A DNA stretch of 11,834 bases from Acidobacteriota bacterium (GTDB lineage Bacteria > Acidobacteriota > Terriglobia > Terriglobales > Acidobacteriaceae). The stretch is from positions 1-11,834 of the forward strand of contig JAJZHR010000029.1 of the NCBI GenBank assembly GCA_021810815.1. Reading direction: 5' to 3'. The position numbers were made by a program, and so were the translations under genes. The notes under the pieces are model-generated. The model was given only the letters and a program-made list of their open reading frames with translations. It was not told the origin of the DNA and did no database searches. Every line of letters begins with the position of its first letter. Position 1 is the first letter of the stretch. Of the stretch, positions 5,905 to 11,834 are shown one piece after another.

Positions 5905-6255
5905 ATGGACTACGAAATCAGCCCGATCGAGTTTGCCACCAAATTGCGCCAGTCGCAGGGTTCCTCTGACCTGAACTACAAGGAGAAGCCTGTGCTGCTG
6001 GACGTTCGCGAGGCGTGGGAATACCAGACGGCGCACGTCGAGGGCAGCATCCTGATCCCGATGGGCGAGATACCGTCGCGCGCCAACACGGAACTGGATC
6101 CGGATGCGCACATCGTTGTGATGTGCCACCACGGGGTGCGCTCGATGAACGTCGCGGTATGGCTGCGCAACCAGGGCTATGACCGCGCGCAGTCTCTGGC
6201 TGGCGGCATTGAGGAGTGGTCGCGCACGGTGGATTCAGGCGTGCCACGGTATTAG
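5905..6255 (+). CDS. Single-domain rhodanese-like protein
   Basis: This is a 116-residue cytoplasmic rhodanese domain with no signal peptide. VLLDVREAWEYQTAHVEGSILIPMGEI matches the first family signature, and the active-site loop CHHGVRS places the persulfide-carrying cysteine at residue 74. WLRNQGYDRAQSLAGGIEEW matches the C-terminal signature. Such proteins move sulfane sulfur from thiosulfate, polysulfide or another carrier to an acceptor (GlpE/PspE-like activity), though many single-domain members have no assigned partner. The six-residue loop after Cys is the length typical of sulfurtransferases rather than Cdc25-like phosphatases. The gap to nadK is 66 bases with a possible own promoter. 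Its position after nadK may be simple co-location; no sulfur-metabolism neighbour is visible. Confidence 0.92.
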   Translation: MDYEISPIEFATKLRQSQGSSDLNYKEKPVLLDVREAWEYQTAHVEGSILIPMGEIPSRANTELDPDAHIVVMCHHGVRSMNVAVWLRNQGYDRAQSLAGGIEEWSRTVDSGVPRY

Positions 6256-6323
6256 CAGCGTTGTTTGCCAGCCGTCCCCTGTGATGCTTAGCCGCTGCAC
6301 GAGCCGCTTGCAGGAAGCCGCTG

Positions 6324-6470
6324 TAATCGTCATCCTGACCCGCTGTAGCTGTCATCAGCGCAGGGAAGACCTCGCGGTTTGATCGCACGGGATACCCATA
6401 GGAACAGGCAACAGCAGCCGCAATGGCAACCGCGAGATCCTTCGCTGCGCTCAGGATGACTCAGGATGGT
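6324..6470. mobile_element. MITE-like imperfect palindromic intergenic element
   Basis: The left arm includes GTCATCCTGA (6329-6338) and GTCATC-AGCGCAGGGAAG-ACCTCGCGGTT (6351-6379). The right arm at 6428-6460 reads AACCGCGAG-ATCCTTCGCTGCGCT-CAGGATGAC, the near-exact reverse complement, differing by a three-base gap, one further one-base gap and a few substitutions. A second CAGGATG copy follows at 6462-6468. About 48 unpaired bases lie between the arms. The 8-bp AGCCGCTG occurs directly at both edges (6316-6323 and 6471-6478), as a target-site duplication would, but related copies at 6290 and 6302 weaken that reading. No open frame or transposase lies inside. Similar CTTCGCTGCGCTCAGGATGA cores are, from memory, common in acidobacterial intergenic DNA. 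Confidence 0.6.
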
Positions 6471-6482
6471 AGCCGCTGGGGC

Positions 6483-6512
6483 TTACAAAACGATAGCTGC
6501 TTCGCTTAGGAT
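6483..6512 (+). promoter_or_regulatory. Candidate promoter for the AIM24-family gene
   Basis: TTACAA (6483-6488) and TAGGAT (6507-6512) are separated by 18 bases, a near-normal sigma-70-type arrangement, and lie just downstream of the palindromic element. The predicted leader is about 35-40 bases and includes a strong GAGGAG ribosome-binding site at 6542-6547, eight bases before ATG 6556. Confidence 0.35.
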
Positions 6513-6555
6513 GGCAAGCGGAAACAACGACCACGCGCAATGAGGAGAAAAGAAA

Positions 6556-7311
6556 ATGCAGAGCCGCATCACCGGCACGACGATGCCTGTCCTTGAGCTG
6601 CTGCTCGATCCCAATGAGTCCGTCTTTTCCGAGGCGGGCGAGCTTTCCTGGATGAGCGCTCCCATCCAGTTGACCACGCACACGCAGATGGGCGGCGGCG
6701 GCGGCCTGTTCGGCGTGCTGAGGCGCGTCGCCGGCGGCGGGACGCTCTTCATGACGGAGTACCGCGCGGTTGGCGCTGTTGGCGAGATAGCCTTTGCCAC
6801 CAAGGTCCCCGGCCATATTCTGCCCATCGAGATCGGGCCTGGGCACGAGTACATGGTGCACAGGCATGGCTTTCTGTGCGCGACTCCGCAGGTGCAGATC
6901 GGCGTTGGCTTTCAGCAGTCGCTCGGAGCGGGCATCTTCGGGGGTGACGGCTTCCTGCTGCAGAAGGTCAGTGGCCAGGGAACGGCGTGGCTGGAGCTGA
7001 GCGGGGAAGTGGTGGTGCGCGATCTGGCTCCGGGAGAGACGCTGCGGGTGCATCCTGGCCATGTGGGAGCTTTCCAGTCTTCCGTGGCGTTCCAGATCGC
7101 CCGCATTCCGGGGATCAAGAACATGATTTTCGGCGGCGACGGCCTGTTCCTTGCCGCGCTGACCGGGCCTGGCCGCATCTGGCTCCAGACTCTGCCCATC
7201 TCCAAGCTGGCCCAGCAGGTGATGGAGTACATGCCGTCGCAGCCAAGGGAAGCTGCGCAGGGCGGGGTTGTCGGCGGGATTGTTGGATCCATTCTGGACA
7301 ATATGCGGTAG
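6556..7311 (+). CDS. AIM24 / TIGR00266 family protein
   Basis: The 251-residue product matches the bacterial AIM24 family (formerly DUF124, TIGR00266), which folds as repeated beta-strand units and whose bacterial function is unassigned; the yeast mitochondrial namesake is involved in inner-membrane organisation. Supporting stretches are DPNESVFSEAGELSWMSAPIQLTT, the glycine run at 46-50 leading into LFGVLRRVAGGGTLFMTEYRA, GHILPIEIGPG, FLCATPQVQIGVGFQQSLGAGIFGGDGFLLQKVSG, GTAWLELSGEVVVRDLAPGETLRVHPGHVGAF and IFGGDGLFLAALTGPGRIWLQTLP. There is no signal peptide, and the C-terminus (about 236-248) is a Gly-zipper-like segment that might help oligomerisation or membrane association. Length is normal for the family. 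It appears monocistronic, with 228 bases before the next gene. Confidence 0.88.
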   Translation: MQSRITGTTMPVLELLLDPNESVFSEAGELSWMSAPIQLTTHTQMGGGGGLFGVLRRVAGGGTLFMTEYRAVGAVGEIAFATKVPGHILPIEIGPGHEYMVHRHGFLCATPQVQIGVGFQQSLGAGIFGGDGFLLQKVSGQGTAWLELSGEVVVRDLAPGETLRVHPGHVGAFQSSVAFQIARIPGIKNMIFGGDGLFLAALTGPGRIWLQTLPISKLAQQVMEYMPSQPREAAQGGVVGGIVGSILDNMR

Positions 7312-7380
7312 TTTGGATGGGTCGGCGCGGGGAAGGAATCTGTGAGCTGCTGCGAGACGTGGGCAGATCTATCAGAGCCA

Positions 7381-7455
7381 TTCGTCGAGGGACGAACCAC
7401 AAAGGGGCATGTCTGTGAGGGTTTGTCCGTCGAGGGATTGTCCGGCTGAAGGACA
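7381..7455. repeat. Small hairpins and a 10-bp direct repeat downstream of the AIM24 gene
   Basis: TTCGTC-gagg-GACGAA (7381-7396) is a perfect six-pair stem with a four-base loop. CGTCGAGGGA occurs twice, at 7383-7392 and 7428-7437, and TGTCC-ggctgaa-GGACA (7439-7455) forms a further five-pair stem. No T-tract follows any stem. The stretch may end the AIM24 transcript or be a degenerate repeat element; the rest of 7312-7470 shows nothing recognisable. Confidence 0.4.
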
Positions 7456-7492
7456 TTTCCTCGTGGCCAGAGTCTTATACGGCATCGCCTGC

Positions 7493-7498
7493 CATAAT
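7493..7498 (+). promoter_or_regulatory. Candidate -10 hexamer for the VWFA-like gene
   Basis: CATAAT lies 41 bases before ATG 7540. No consensus -35 is seen at normal spacing. Just downstream, CGGTACCGGTACG (7505-7517) contains two overlapping perfect palindromes, CGGTACCG and TACCGGTA, which would sit at or just after the start point and could be an operator. Confidence 0.3.
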
Positions 7499-7539
7499 TG
7501 ATTTCGGTACCGGTACGATGAATTTCCGCTGGAGGAAAA

Positions 7540-8514
7540 ATGAACCGATTTGACGTGAGCGTCTCAATGCGTTCGGCGCTGCTTCTGGGTTTGGCAGCAT
7601 GCGTGATCGGGGCATTCGGGATCTGCTCCCCGATGGCCATTGCTCAGGGAACCAGCACCGAGACCATTGTGACGGTGAAGGCGAAGCCCAAGGAGATCGC
7701 ACCTCCGGTGCCGCAGTCTGCCATCGAGGTAAAGGTGGACAACAAGCCGGTGACGCTGACCGGATGGGGTTCTGTGATGGGGCCGGGCCGGGGTATCCAG
7801 CTCGTGTTTCTGATGGACGGTCAATTGCGGATGGCGGTTGGCAAGGAGTTGCAGGACATCATCAACTTCTTCATGCAACTGCCGCCGTCGGTCGAGTTAT
7901 CGGTGGGGTACATGGAGAACGGACAGGTGAGTATTCTGCAGGGCTTCACCGCGGATCATGCTCTGGCTGCCAAGGCGATGCAGTTGCCCTATGGCCGCGC
8001 CGCGATGAACGGCAGTCCTTACTTCTGCTTGTCCGAGCTGGCCAAGAACTGGCCTTCGCATGATCCGAGCAAGATGCGGGCTGTCTTCATGGTGACTGAT
8101 GGCGTCGACCGCTACTATGGCGCGCAGAGCATGGATATGGACGACCCGTATGTGCAGGCGGCGATCAAGGACGCGCAAGTCGCCGGCATCTCTGTTTCGT
8201 CGATGTATTACCGCGATGCTGGCTTGGTTGACCTCACGCAGTCGGCCACGATCAGCGGCCAGGGCCTGCTGCAGCAGGTGTCGCAGGCAACCGACGGGGA
8301 GGCTTATTACGAGGGAGATCGCAGTCCCATCTCGATGACGCCCTATCTCGACAGGTACAAGGCGCGGCTCAACAATGAGTATGTGGCCACCTTCATGGCT
8401 CCGGGCACAGGTCTGCAGCCGATCAAGATCGAATCGAAGGTGAAAGGGATCAAAGTGACCTCTGCGGACCACGTGCAAGTGGGCAACATGCTGTCTCGCT
8501 CAGACGGCAAGTAG
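7540..8514 (+). CDS. Exported VWFA-like protein (Acidobacteria VWFA-related type)
   Basis: This 324-residue protein resembles the VWFA-related family expanded in Acidobacteriota. Residues 1-35 form a signal peptide with probable cleavage after AIA (35). A short beta-rich lead (about 41-75) precedes a von Willebrand factor A-like domain (about 86-275): strand GIQLVFLMDGQLRMAV, helix GKELQDIINFF, strand VELSVGYM, strand MRAVFMVTDGVDRYYG, and AIKDAQVAGISVSSMYYR. The C-terminal strands LNNEYVATFMAPG and IKIESKVKGIKVTSADHVQVG form a closing sandwich. The metal site is degenerate: canonical D-x-S-x-S is D-G-Q-L-R at 93-97, although Asp187 of TDG is kept. Proteins of this group presumably mediate extracytoplasmic protein contacts; no partner is known. 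GGAGGA at 7531-7536 precedes ATG 7540 with short spacing. It lies 122 bases before the pectin cassette. Confidence 0.82.
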   Translation: MNRFDVSVSMRSALLLGLAACVIGAFGICSPMAIAQGTSTETIVTVKAKPKEIAPPVPQSAIEVKVDNKPVTLTGWGSVMGPGRGIQLVFLMDGQLRMAVGKELQDIINFFMQLPPSVELSVGYMENGQVSILQGFTADHALAAKAMQLPYGRAAMNGSPYFCLSELAKNWPSHDPSKMRAVFMVTDGVDRYYGAQSMDMDDPYVQAAIKDAQVAGISVSSMYYRDAGLVDLTQSATISGQGLLQQVSQATDGEAYYEGDRSPISMTPYLDRYKARLNNEYVATFMAPGTGLQPIKIESKVKGIKVTSADHVQVGNMLSRSDGK

Positions 8515-8556
8515 GCCGGATGCGGTAGTGCAGCCAACGGGCCGCCGGATGTGGTA
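8515..8556 (+). repeat. 13-bp direct repeat, period 29, before the pectin cassette
   Basis: GCCGGATGCGGTA (8515-8527) recurs as GCCGGATGTGGTA (8544-8556), differing at one base. The second copy ends inside TAAAAC (8555-8560), a possible but weak -10 for the GH105 gene. The pair could be a regulator-binding site for the cassette or a small duplication. Confidence 0.5.
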
Positions 8557-8636
8557 AAACTATTTCCCGATTGGAAAAATTGATTGTCGGGCCATGAGGA
8601 GCCAGAGTTGCGGCTTCTCATGAGACTGGCTGGGAG

Positions 8637-9887
8637 ATGCGCGTGCGGGGATTCTCAGAGAAATGGCCCAAGGTGATGGTTGCCTGCGGCCTGATGATTG
8701 CATTGAGCGTGGGGCCGGTGCTGGCCGAAGGCGGCGGCAAGCCCGCCGACCAGACGCCACCTGCGCCAACGGCAGCGCAGCAGGTCATCATCGACCGCGA
8801 CAACGGTCGCCACTTTGGCGACAGTCCTGCGGACGGCGGCCCGATGGCGAAGCTCTCGCCTGCGCTCCGCGTGAACGATGTGGACAAGGCTGTACGGAAG
8901 GTGGCGGACTGGGAATTGTCTCGCTCGCAGCCCTACTTTGACAGCATTTGGACCTGGAGCGCGCTTTACGTCGGTTTTCTGGCGGCAACCCGCGCCACGG
9001 GAGATCCGCAGTATCGCGACGCGGTGCAGGCCTACGCTGTCAGCAAGGATTGGCAGTTGCGCGCGCAGGCTCCGGGGCACCTGCCGAATGCGGACGACCA
9101 GAGCCTCGGCCAGGCCTACATCGGCCTCTACGAGCTTGACCATGACCAGAAGCGCATCGCTGCGACCCGCACCGCGCTCGATGCTCTGGTGGCAAACCCG
9201 GATGCGGGTGTTGTGCCCGGCAAGTTCATCCCATGGTGGTGGTGCGATGCCCTGTTCATGGCGCCCCCGTTGTGGACGCGCATGACAGCCGCGACCGGCG
9301 ACAACAAATACCTGTTCTACATGCATCGAGAGTGGTGGAAGACCAGCGATATGCTCTACAGCGCCACCGACCACCTTTACGCGCGCGATGCGACGTATCT
9401 GGACAAGACCGAGGCCAACGGCCAGAAGATGTACTGGTCGCGCGGCAATGGGTGGGTGATGGCCGGACTGGTGCGTGTGCTGCAGTCCATGCCAATGGAC
9501 GACCCAATGCGCCCGAAGTATCTGACGCAGTTCAAGGAGATGTCCGAGAAGATCGCGTCGCTGCAGGGCAAGGATGGCCTGTGGCGCGCCGGTTTGCTGG
9601 ATCCGCAGACCTACGTGCTGCCCGAGAACTCCGGATCGGCTTTCTTTGTCTACGCGATGGCGTGGGGCGTGAATGAGGGCGTTCTCGACAAGTCGTACCG
9701 CAAGGTGGTCGCGAAGGGATGGGCTGGTTTGCTCTCGCATGTTTACGCGGATGGGCGTCTCGGCTGCATTCAGCAGACTGGCGCGGAGCCCGCGTTCTTC
9801 AGGCCGACAGCGAGCTACAACTACGGCATCGGAGCGTTTCTGCTGGCTGGCGAGCAAGTGGAGAAGCTGGCAAAGGGGAAGAAGTGA
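8637..9887 (+). CDS. GH105 unsaturated rhamnogalacturonyl hydrolase, exported
   Basis: This GH88/105-type enzyme (YteR/YesR-like) should remove the unsaturated galacturonyl residue left at the non-reducing end of rhamnogalacturonan-I oligomers by pectate or RG lyases. Residues 1-30 form a signal peptide (cleavage near VLA-EG), so it acts in the periplasm or outside. The alpha/alpha-barrel fills about 75-412. Recognisable active-site stretches are PNADDQSLGQAYIGLYEL (Asp153/Asp154), WWWCDALFMAPP (Asp204, the likely catalytic acid), YARDATYLD, and YWSRGNGWVMAGLVRVL (Trp267, 269-RGNGW), followed by SGSAFFVYAMAWGVN. A full length of 416 residues is slightly long only because of the leader. ATG 8637 is given, but GTG 8643 has better placed GGGAG (8632-8636) and loses just two residues. 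Its stop overlaps the CE12 start. An upstream 13-bp direct repeat may regulate it. Confidence 0.92.
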   Translation: MRVRGFSEKWPKVMVACGLMIALSVGPVLAEGGGKPADQTPPAPTAAQQVIIDRDNGRHFGDSPADGGPMAKLSPALRVNDVDKAVRKVADWELSRSQPYFDSIWTWSALYVGFLAATRATGDPQYRDAVQAYAVSKDWQLRAQAPGHLPNADDQSLGQAYIGLYELDHDQKRIAATRTALDALVANPDAGVVPGKFIPWWWCDALFMAPPLWTRMTAATGDNKYLFYMHREWWKTSDMLYSATDHLYARDATYLDKTEANGQKMYWSRGNGWVMAGLVRVLQSMPMDDPMRPKYLTQFKEMSEKIASLQGKDGLWRAGLLDPQTYVLPENSGSAFFVYAMAWGVNEGVLDKSYRKVVAKGWAGLLSHVYADGRLGCIQQTGAEPAFFRPTASYNYGIGAFLLAGEQVEKLAKGKK

Positions 9888-11209
9888 GCAAGCGGACTGC
9901 GGCAGCGGCAGTGGTGTGCGGTGTGCTGGCAGCGGGCAGCGCATTCGCGCAGGCTTCGTCGGGTACTAGCTGGGATTACACCTGCGGCAAGGCCAAGGGC
10001 GCAACGGCGCTGGCTCCGACGAGTGTTTACGTGACGGGCGCGAGCTTCGGCTTCGATCTGCAGACGGTGCCCAGCGTGGCCAAAGGAGTGTGCTCCAGCG
10101 ACAAGGCGTTCTTCTTTTCGCAGACGGTTCCAGAGGGCAACTACCGCGTGGAACTGGTGCTTGGCGGCGGAGCGGCCGCAGTGACGACGGTGAAGGCTGA
10201 GGCGCGCAGGCTGATGCTGGAGGCCATTGCGACACCGAAGGGAAAGACGGAGACGCGCGTCTTCATCGTGAACATCCGCACGCCTGAGATTGGTGGAGAC
10301 AAAGTCGGCGCGGATAAGAAGGTCAGGCTGAAGCCGCGCGAGATTGGGAACCTCGACTGGGACAACAAGCTGACGCTGGAGTTCAACGGAACCAACCCGA
10401 GCGTGAAGTCGATCTCCATCAAGAAGGTGGAAGACGTTCCGACGGTGTACCTTGCGGGCGACTCGACGATGGTGGACCAGGACAAGGAGCCGTGGGCCTC
10501 GTGGGGGCAGATGCTGCCGCGCTTTTTTAACACCCGGCCGGGTGGGCCTCTGGTTTCCATCGCCAACAATGCGGAGTCCGGCGAGACGATCGCCAGCTTC
10601 CAGGGGGAGAACCGTTTCGCCAAGATTTTCAGCACCATCAAGAGCGGCGACTATCTGTTCATCCAGTTCGCGCACAACGACCAGAAGCCGGGCAGGGGAT
10701 TCGTTCCGATTCCGCAGTACAAAGCCCTGATGACCAAGTATGTGGAGGACGCGAAGAGGCTCGGCGCGCATCCCGTGCTGGTGACGGCGATGAACCGTCG
10801 CGCGTTTGACGACCAGGGCAAGATACAGATGACGCTGGGCGACTATCCGCAGGCGACGCGCGATGTTGCGAAGGCCGAGGATGTTCCTCTCATCGACCTG
10901 AACGCGATGAGCAAGACGCTGTTTGAAGCGATGGGTCCGGAGGGGACGCTGAAGGCGTTCGTCCACTATCCGGCGAACACGTTCCCGGGACAGACGGAGG
11001 CGCTCGCGGACAACACGCACTTCAATTCCTACGGAGCCTATGAGCTTGCGAAGTGCATCGTTCTTGGCATCCAGCAGGACAAGCTGCCGCTGGCGCAGGA
11101 TCTGGCGAAGAGCGTTGGGACGTTCGATCCAGCGCACCCGGACAACGCGGCAACGTGGAGCCTGCCAGCAAGCCCGATGGTCTCAACCGCAACGCCGTAT
11201 GGGCGGTGA
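9884..11209 (+). CDS. CE12-type rhamnogalacturonan acetylesterase (SGNH hydrolase), exported
   Basis: This 441-residue protein should deacetylate the galacturonic acid of rhamnogalacturonan-I. A signal peptide (1-22, cleaved after AFA) leads to a beta-rich N-terminal region (about 28-180), probably a carbohydrate-binding-like sandwich as in other bacterial CE12 proteins. The SGNH hydrolase domain (about 186-400) shows VYLAGDSTMVDQ with nucleophile Ser194, NNAESGETIASF (block II region), IQFAHNDQKPG with Asn265, and the block V dyad DNTHFNSYGA (Asp376, His379). GTG 9884 is the start: AGGGGA at 9873-9878 is well placed and the signal peptide then begins correctly. The GTGA overlap with the GH105 stop makes the two genes a coupled pair. 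A longer open frame back to 9719 is only read-through inside the GH105 gene. Substrate is inferred from family and neighbour. Confidence 0.9.
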   Translation: MSKRTAAAAVVCGVLAAGSAFAQASSGTSWDYTCGKAKGATALAPTSVYVTGASFGFDLQTVPSVAKGVCSSDKAFFFSQTVPEGNYRVELVLGGGAAAVTTVKAEARRLMLEAIATPKGKTETRVFIVNIRTPEIGGDKVGADKKVRLKPREIGNLDWDNKLTLEFNGTNPSVKSISIKKVEDVPTVYLAGDSTMVDQDKEPWASWGQMLPRFFNTRPGGPLVSIANNAESGETIASFQGENRFAKIFSTIKSGDYLFIQFAHNDQKPGRGFVPIPQYKALMTKYVEDAKRLGAHPVLVTAMNRRAFDDQGKIQMTLGDYPQATRDVAKAEDVPLIDLNAMSKTLFEAMGPEGTLKAFVHYPANTFPGQTEALADNTHFNSYGAYELAKCIVLGIQQDKLPLAQDLAKSVGTFDPAHPDNAATWSLPASPMVSTATPYGR

Positions 11210-11229
11210 TGGTTAGCTGTCCATCCGCC
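11202..11229 (+). terminator. Possible terminator hairpin after the pectin cassette
   Basis: GGCG-gt-GATGG (11202-11212) can pair with CCATC-CGCC (11221-11229) around an eight-base loop, giving nine pairs with a two-base bulge and overlapping the CE12 stop codon. There is no T-tract, so factor-independent termination is uncertain. Confidence 0.3.
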
Positions 11230-11237
11230 TGATGCTG

Positions 11238-11268
11238 TTGAAACGAATTGTTCCCACCCGCGTAGAAT
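11238..11268 (+). promoter_or_regulatory. Candidate promoter for a leaderless LOG-family transcript
   Basis: TTGAAA (11238-11243) and TAGAAT (11263-11268) are 19 bases apart. TAGAAT ends eight bases before ATG 11277 and no Shine-Dalgarno sequence is present, so transcription is expected to begin at or within two bases of the ATG. Confidence 0.45.
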
Positions 11269-11276
11269 CGCTGTGT

Positions 11277-11834
11277 ATGGATTTCCTTGAAGCTCCTGAA
11301 CCCCTCGGAAAAGCTCCTCTTGCGTATGAGAACGCCGCATTCCTGAGCTCTCCCGATGGGCGCATCATGCGCATCCTCTCGGAGTATGCTGAGCCGCTGG
11401 CGCGCTTCCGCCGCGAACGCGTCCAGGATACGATCGTCTTCTTCGGATCGGCGCGGTTCCATGCGCTCGATGTGGCGTGCAGCCATCTCGAACTTCTGGA
11501 GAACACCGGCTCCTCCAAGGCTGCGCCGGAGCAGGAGCAACCGAAAGCCGCGCCGGATGCGACGCCCTTGCAGCGCAGCCGGGCAGAGGCGGCGGTGGAG
11601 ATGGCGCACTACTACGAGGCCGCGCGGAAGCTGGCCTACATGCTCACCAAGTGGTCCATGGGACTGTCGTCTCAACCAGACGCCGAAGCTGCGGCGCAGC
11701 GCGATGGGCGCGGTGGCCACAGGCACCGCTTTGTGGTCACCTCCGGCGGAGGTCCGGGCATCATGGAGGCGGCGAACCGCGGCGCGCACGAGGCTGGCGG
11801 CAAGACCATCGGCCTCAACATCAGCCTTCCTTTC
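11277..11834 (+). CDS. LOG / TIGR00730 family Rossmann-fold protein (partial, cut by window end)
   Basis: An uninterrupted frame of 186 codons runs from ATG 11277 to the last base. It shows the nucleotide-binding Rossmann fold of the LOG (LONELY GUY) / 'possible lysine decarboxylase' family: TIVFFGSAR at 52-60 is the first strand and loop, and FVVTSGGGPGIMEAANRGAHEAGGKTIGLNI at 152-182 holds the GGGPGIMEA signature. The second signature, PGGxGTxxE, should lie beyond the window. Members with known activity release cytokinin-type bases from nucleotide monophosphates; many bacterial ones are unassigned, and the lysine decarboxylase label is a historical misnomer. Unlike short LOGs, this one has a long N-terminal helix region and an Ala/Glu/Gln/Pro-rich insertion at about 77-98. 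There is no Shine-Dalgarno site, and the start is supported by the promoter position and by coding composition beginning there. Confidence 0.85.
   Translation, partial: MDFLEAPEPLGKAPLAYENAAFLSSPDGRIMRILSEYAEPLARFRRERVQDTIVFFGSARFHALDVACSHLELLENTGSSKAAPEQEQPKAAPDATPLQRSRAEAAVEMAHYYEAARKLAYMLTKWSMGLSSQPDAEAAAQRDGRGGHRHRFVVTSGGGPGIMEAANRGAHEAGGKTIGLNISLPF

Noticed and set aside
8655..9944. 429-residue minus-strand open frame opposite the GH105 gene
   Set aside because: It mirrors a well-supported GH105 gene, is Arg/Leu/His-rich, and has no recognisable motif or ribosome-binding site.
9821..11137. 438-residue minus-strand open frame opposite the CE12 gene
   Set aside because: It is an antisense shadow; the plus strand carries GDST, HND and DNTH motifs in order.
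11022..11789. 255-residue minus-strand open frame at the right end
   Set aside because: The plus strand carries the LOG signature GGGPGIMEAANRGA across this stretch, and the minus-strand product is low-complexity and Arg-rich.
1..11834. tRNA, rRNA, riboswitch, CRISPR array, integrase or phage genes
   Set aside because: No cloverleaf, rRNA core, spaced identical repeats, or recombinase-like protein was seen; the intergenic gaps are short and accounted for above.

Overview
The window is GC-rich and gene-dense, and its content suggests an Acidobacteriota chromosome, probably Terriglobia/Acidobacteriaceae. The reasons are an exported VWFA-like protein of the kind expanded in that phylum, a YVTN beta-propeller lipoprotein, a plant cell-wall degradation cassette, an ECF sigma/RskA-type pair, and intergenic palindromic repeats carrying a 'CTTCGCTGCGCTCAGGATGA'-like core. 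This placement is inference from gene style; no rRNA gene is present to confirm it. There are twelve protein genes or gene fragments, no tRNA or rRNA gene, and no CRISPR array.

Layout. (a) 1-2270, plus strand: the likely last codons of an unidentified gene, a membrane-anchored YdcF/DUF218 protein, and a secreted YVTN beta-propeller lipoprotein with a 12-bp triple tandem repeat in its leader. (b) 2271-2500: a convergent intergenic stretch holding an 18-bp direct repeat, an inverted partner of it, and short palindromes. (c) 2501-3915, minus strand: a translationally coupled ECF sigma factor and its membrane anti-sigma factor, divergent from the next block. (d) 4160-6255, plus strand: housekeeping genes tlyA (S4-domain rRNA 2'-O-methyltransferase) and nadK (NAD kinase), then a single-domain rhodanese. 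(e) 6256-6555: an approximately 147-bp imperfect palindromic, MITE-like element flanked by 8-bp direct repeats, then a candidate promoter. (f) 6556-8514, plus strand: an AIM24/TIGR00266-family protein and an exported VWFA-like protein whose metal-binding motif is degenerate. (g) 8637-11209, plus strand: a GH105 unsaturated rhamnogalacturonyl hydrolase overlapping by four bases (GTGA) with a CE12-type rhamnogalacturonan acetylesterase, both with export signals. (h) 11277-end: the first 186 codons of a LOG/TIGR00730-family protein, cut by the window edge.

How the genes work together. The GH105 and CE12 enzymes form a compact pectin (rhamnogalacturonan-I) cassette: one would remove acetyl groups from the backbone and the other would hydrolyse the unsaturated galacturonyl ends left by lyases acting elsewhere. 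The sigma/anti-sigma pair is a self-contained signal module whose regulon cannot be read from this window. Translation initiation falls into two classes: tlyA, the AIM24 gene, the VWFA gene and the CE12 gene have clear Shine-Dalgarno sites, whereas nadK, the rhodanese and the LOG gene have none and instead carry a -10-like hexamer ending 8-9 bases before ATG, as expected for leaderless mRNAs.

No clearly novel multi-gene system is visible. The points most worth a second look are the MITE-like element, the leaderless trio, the GH105-CE12 coupling with its upstream repeat, and several short tandem repeats sitting in gene leaders.
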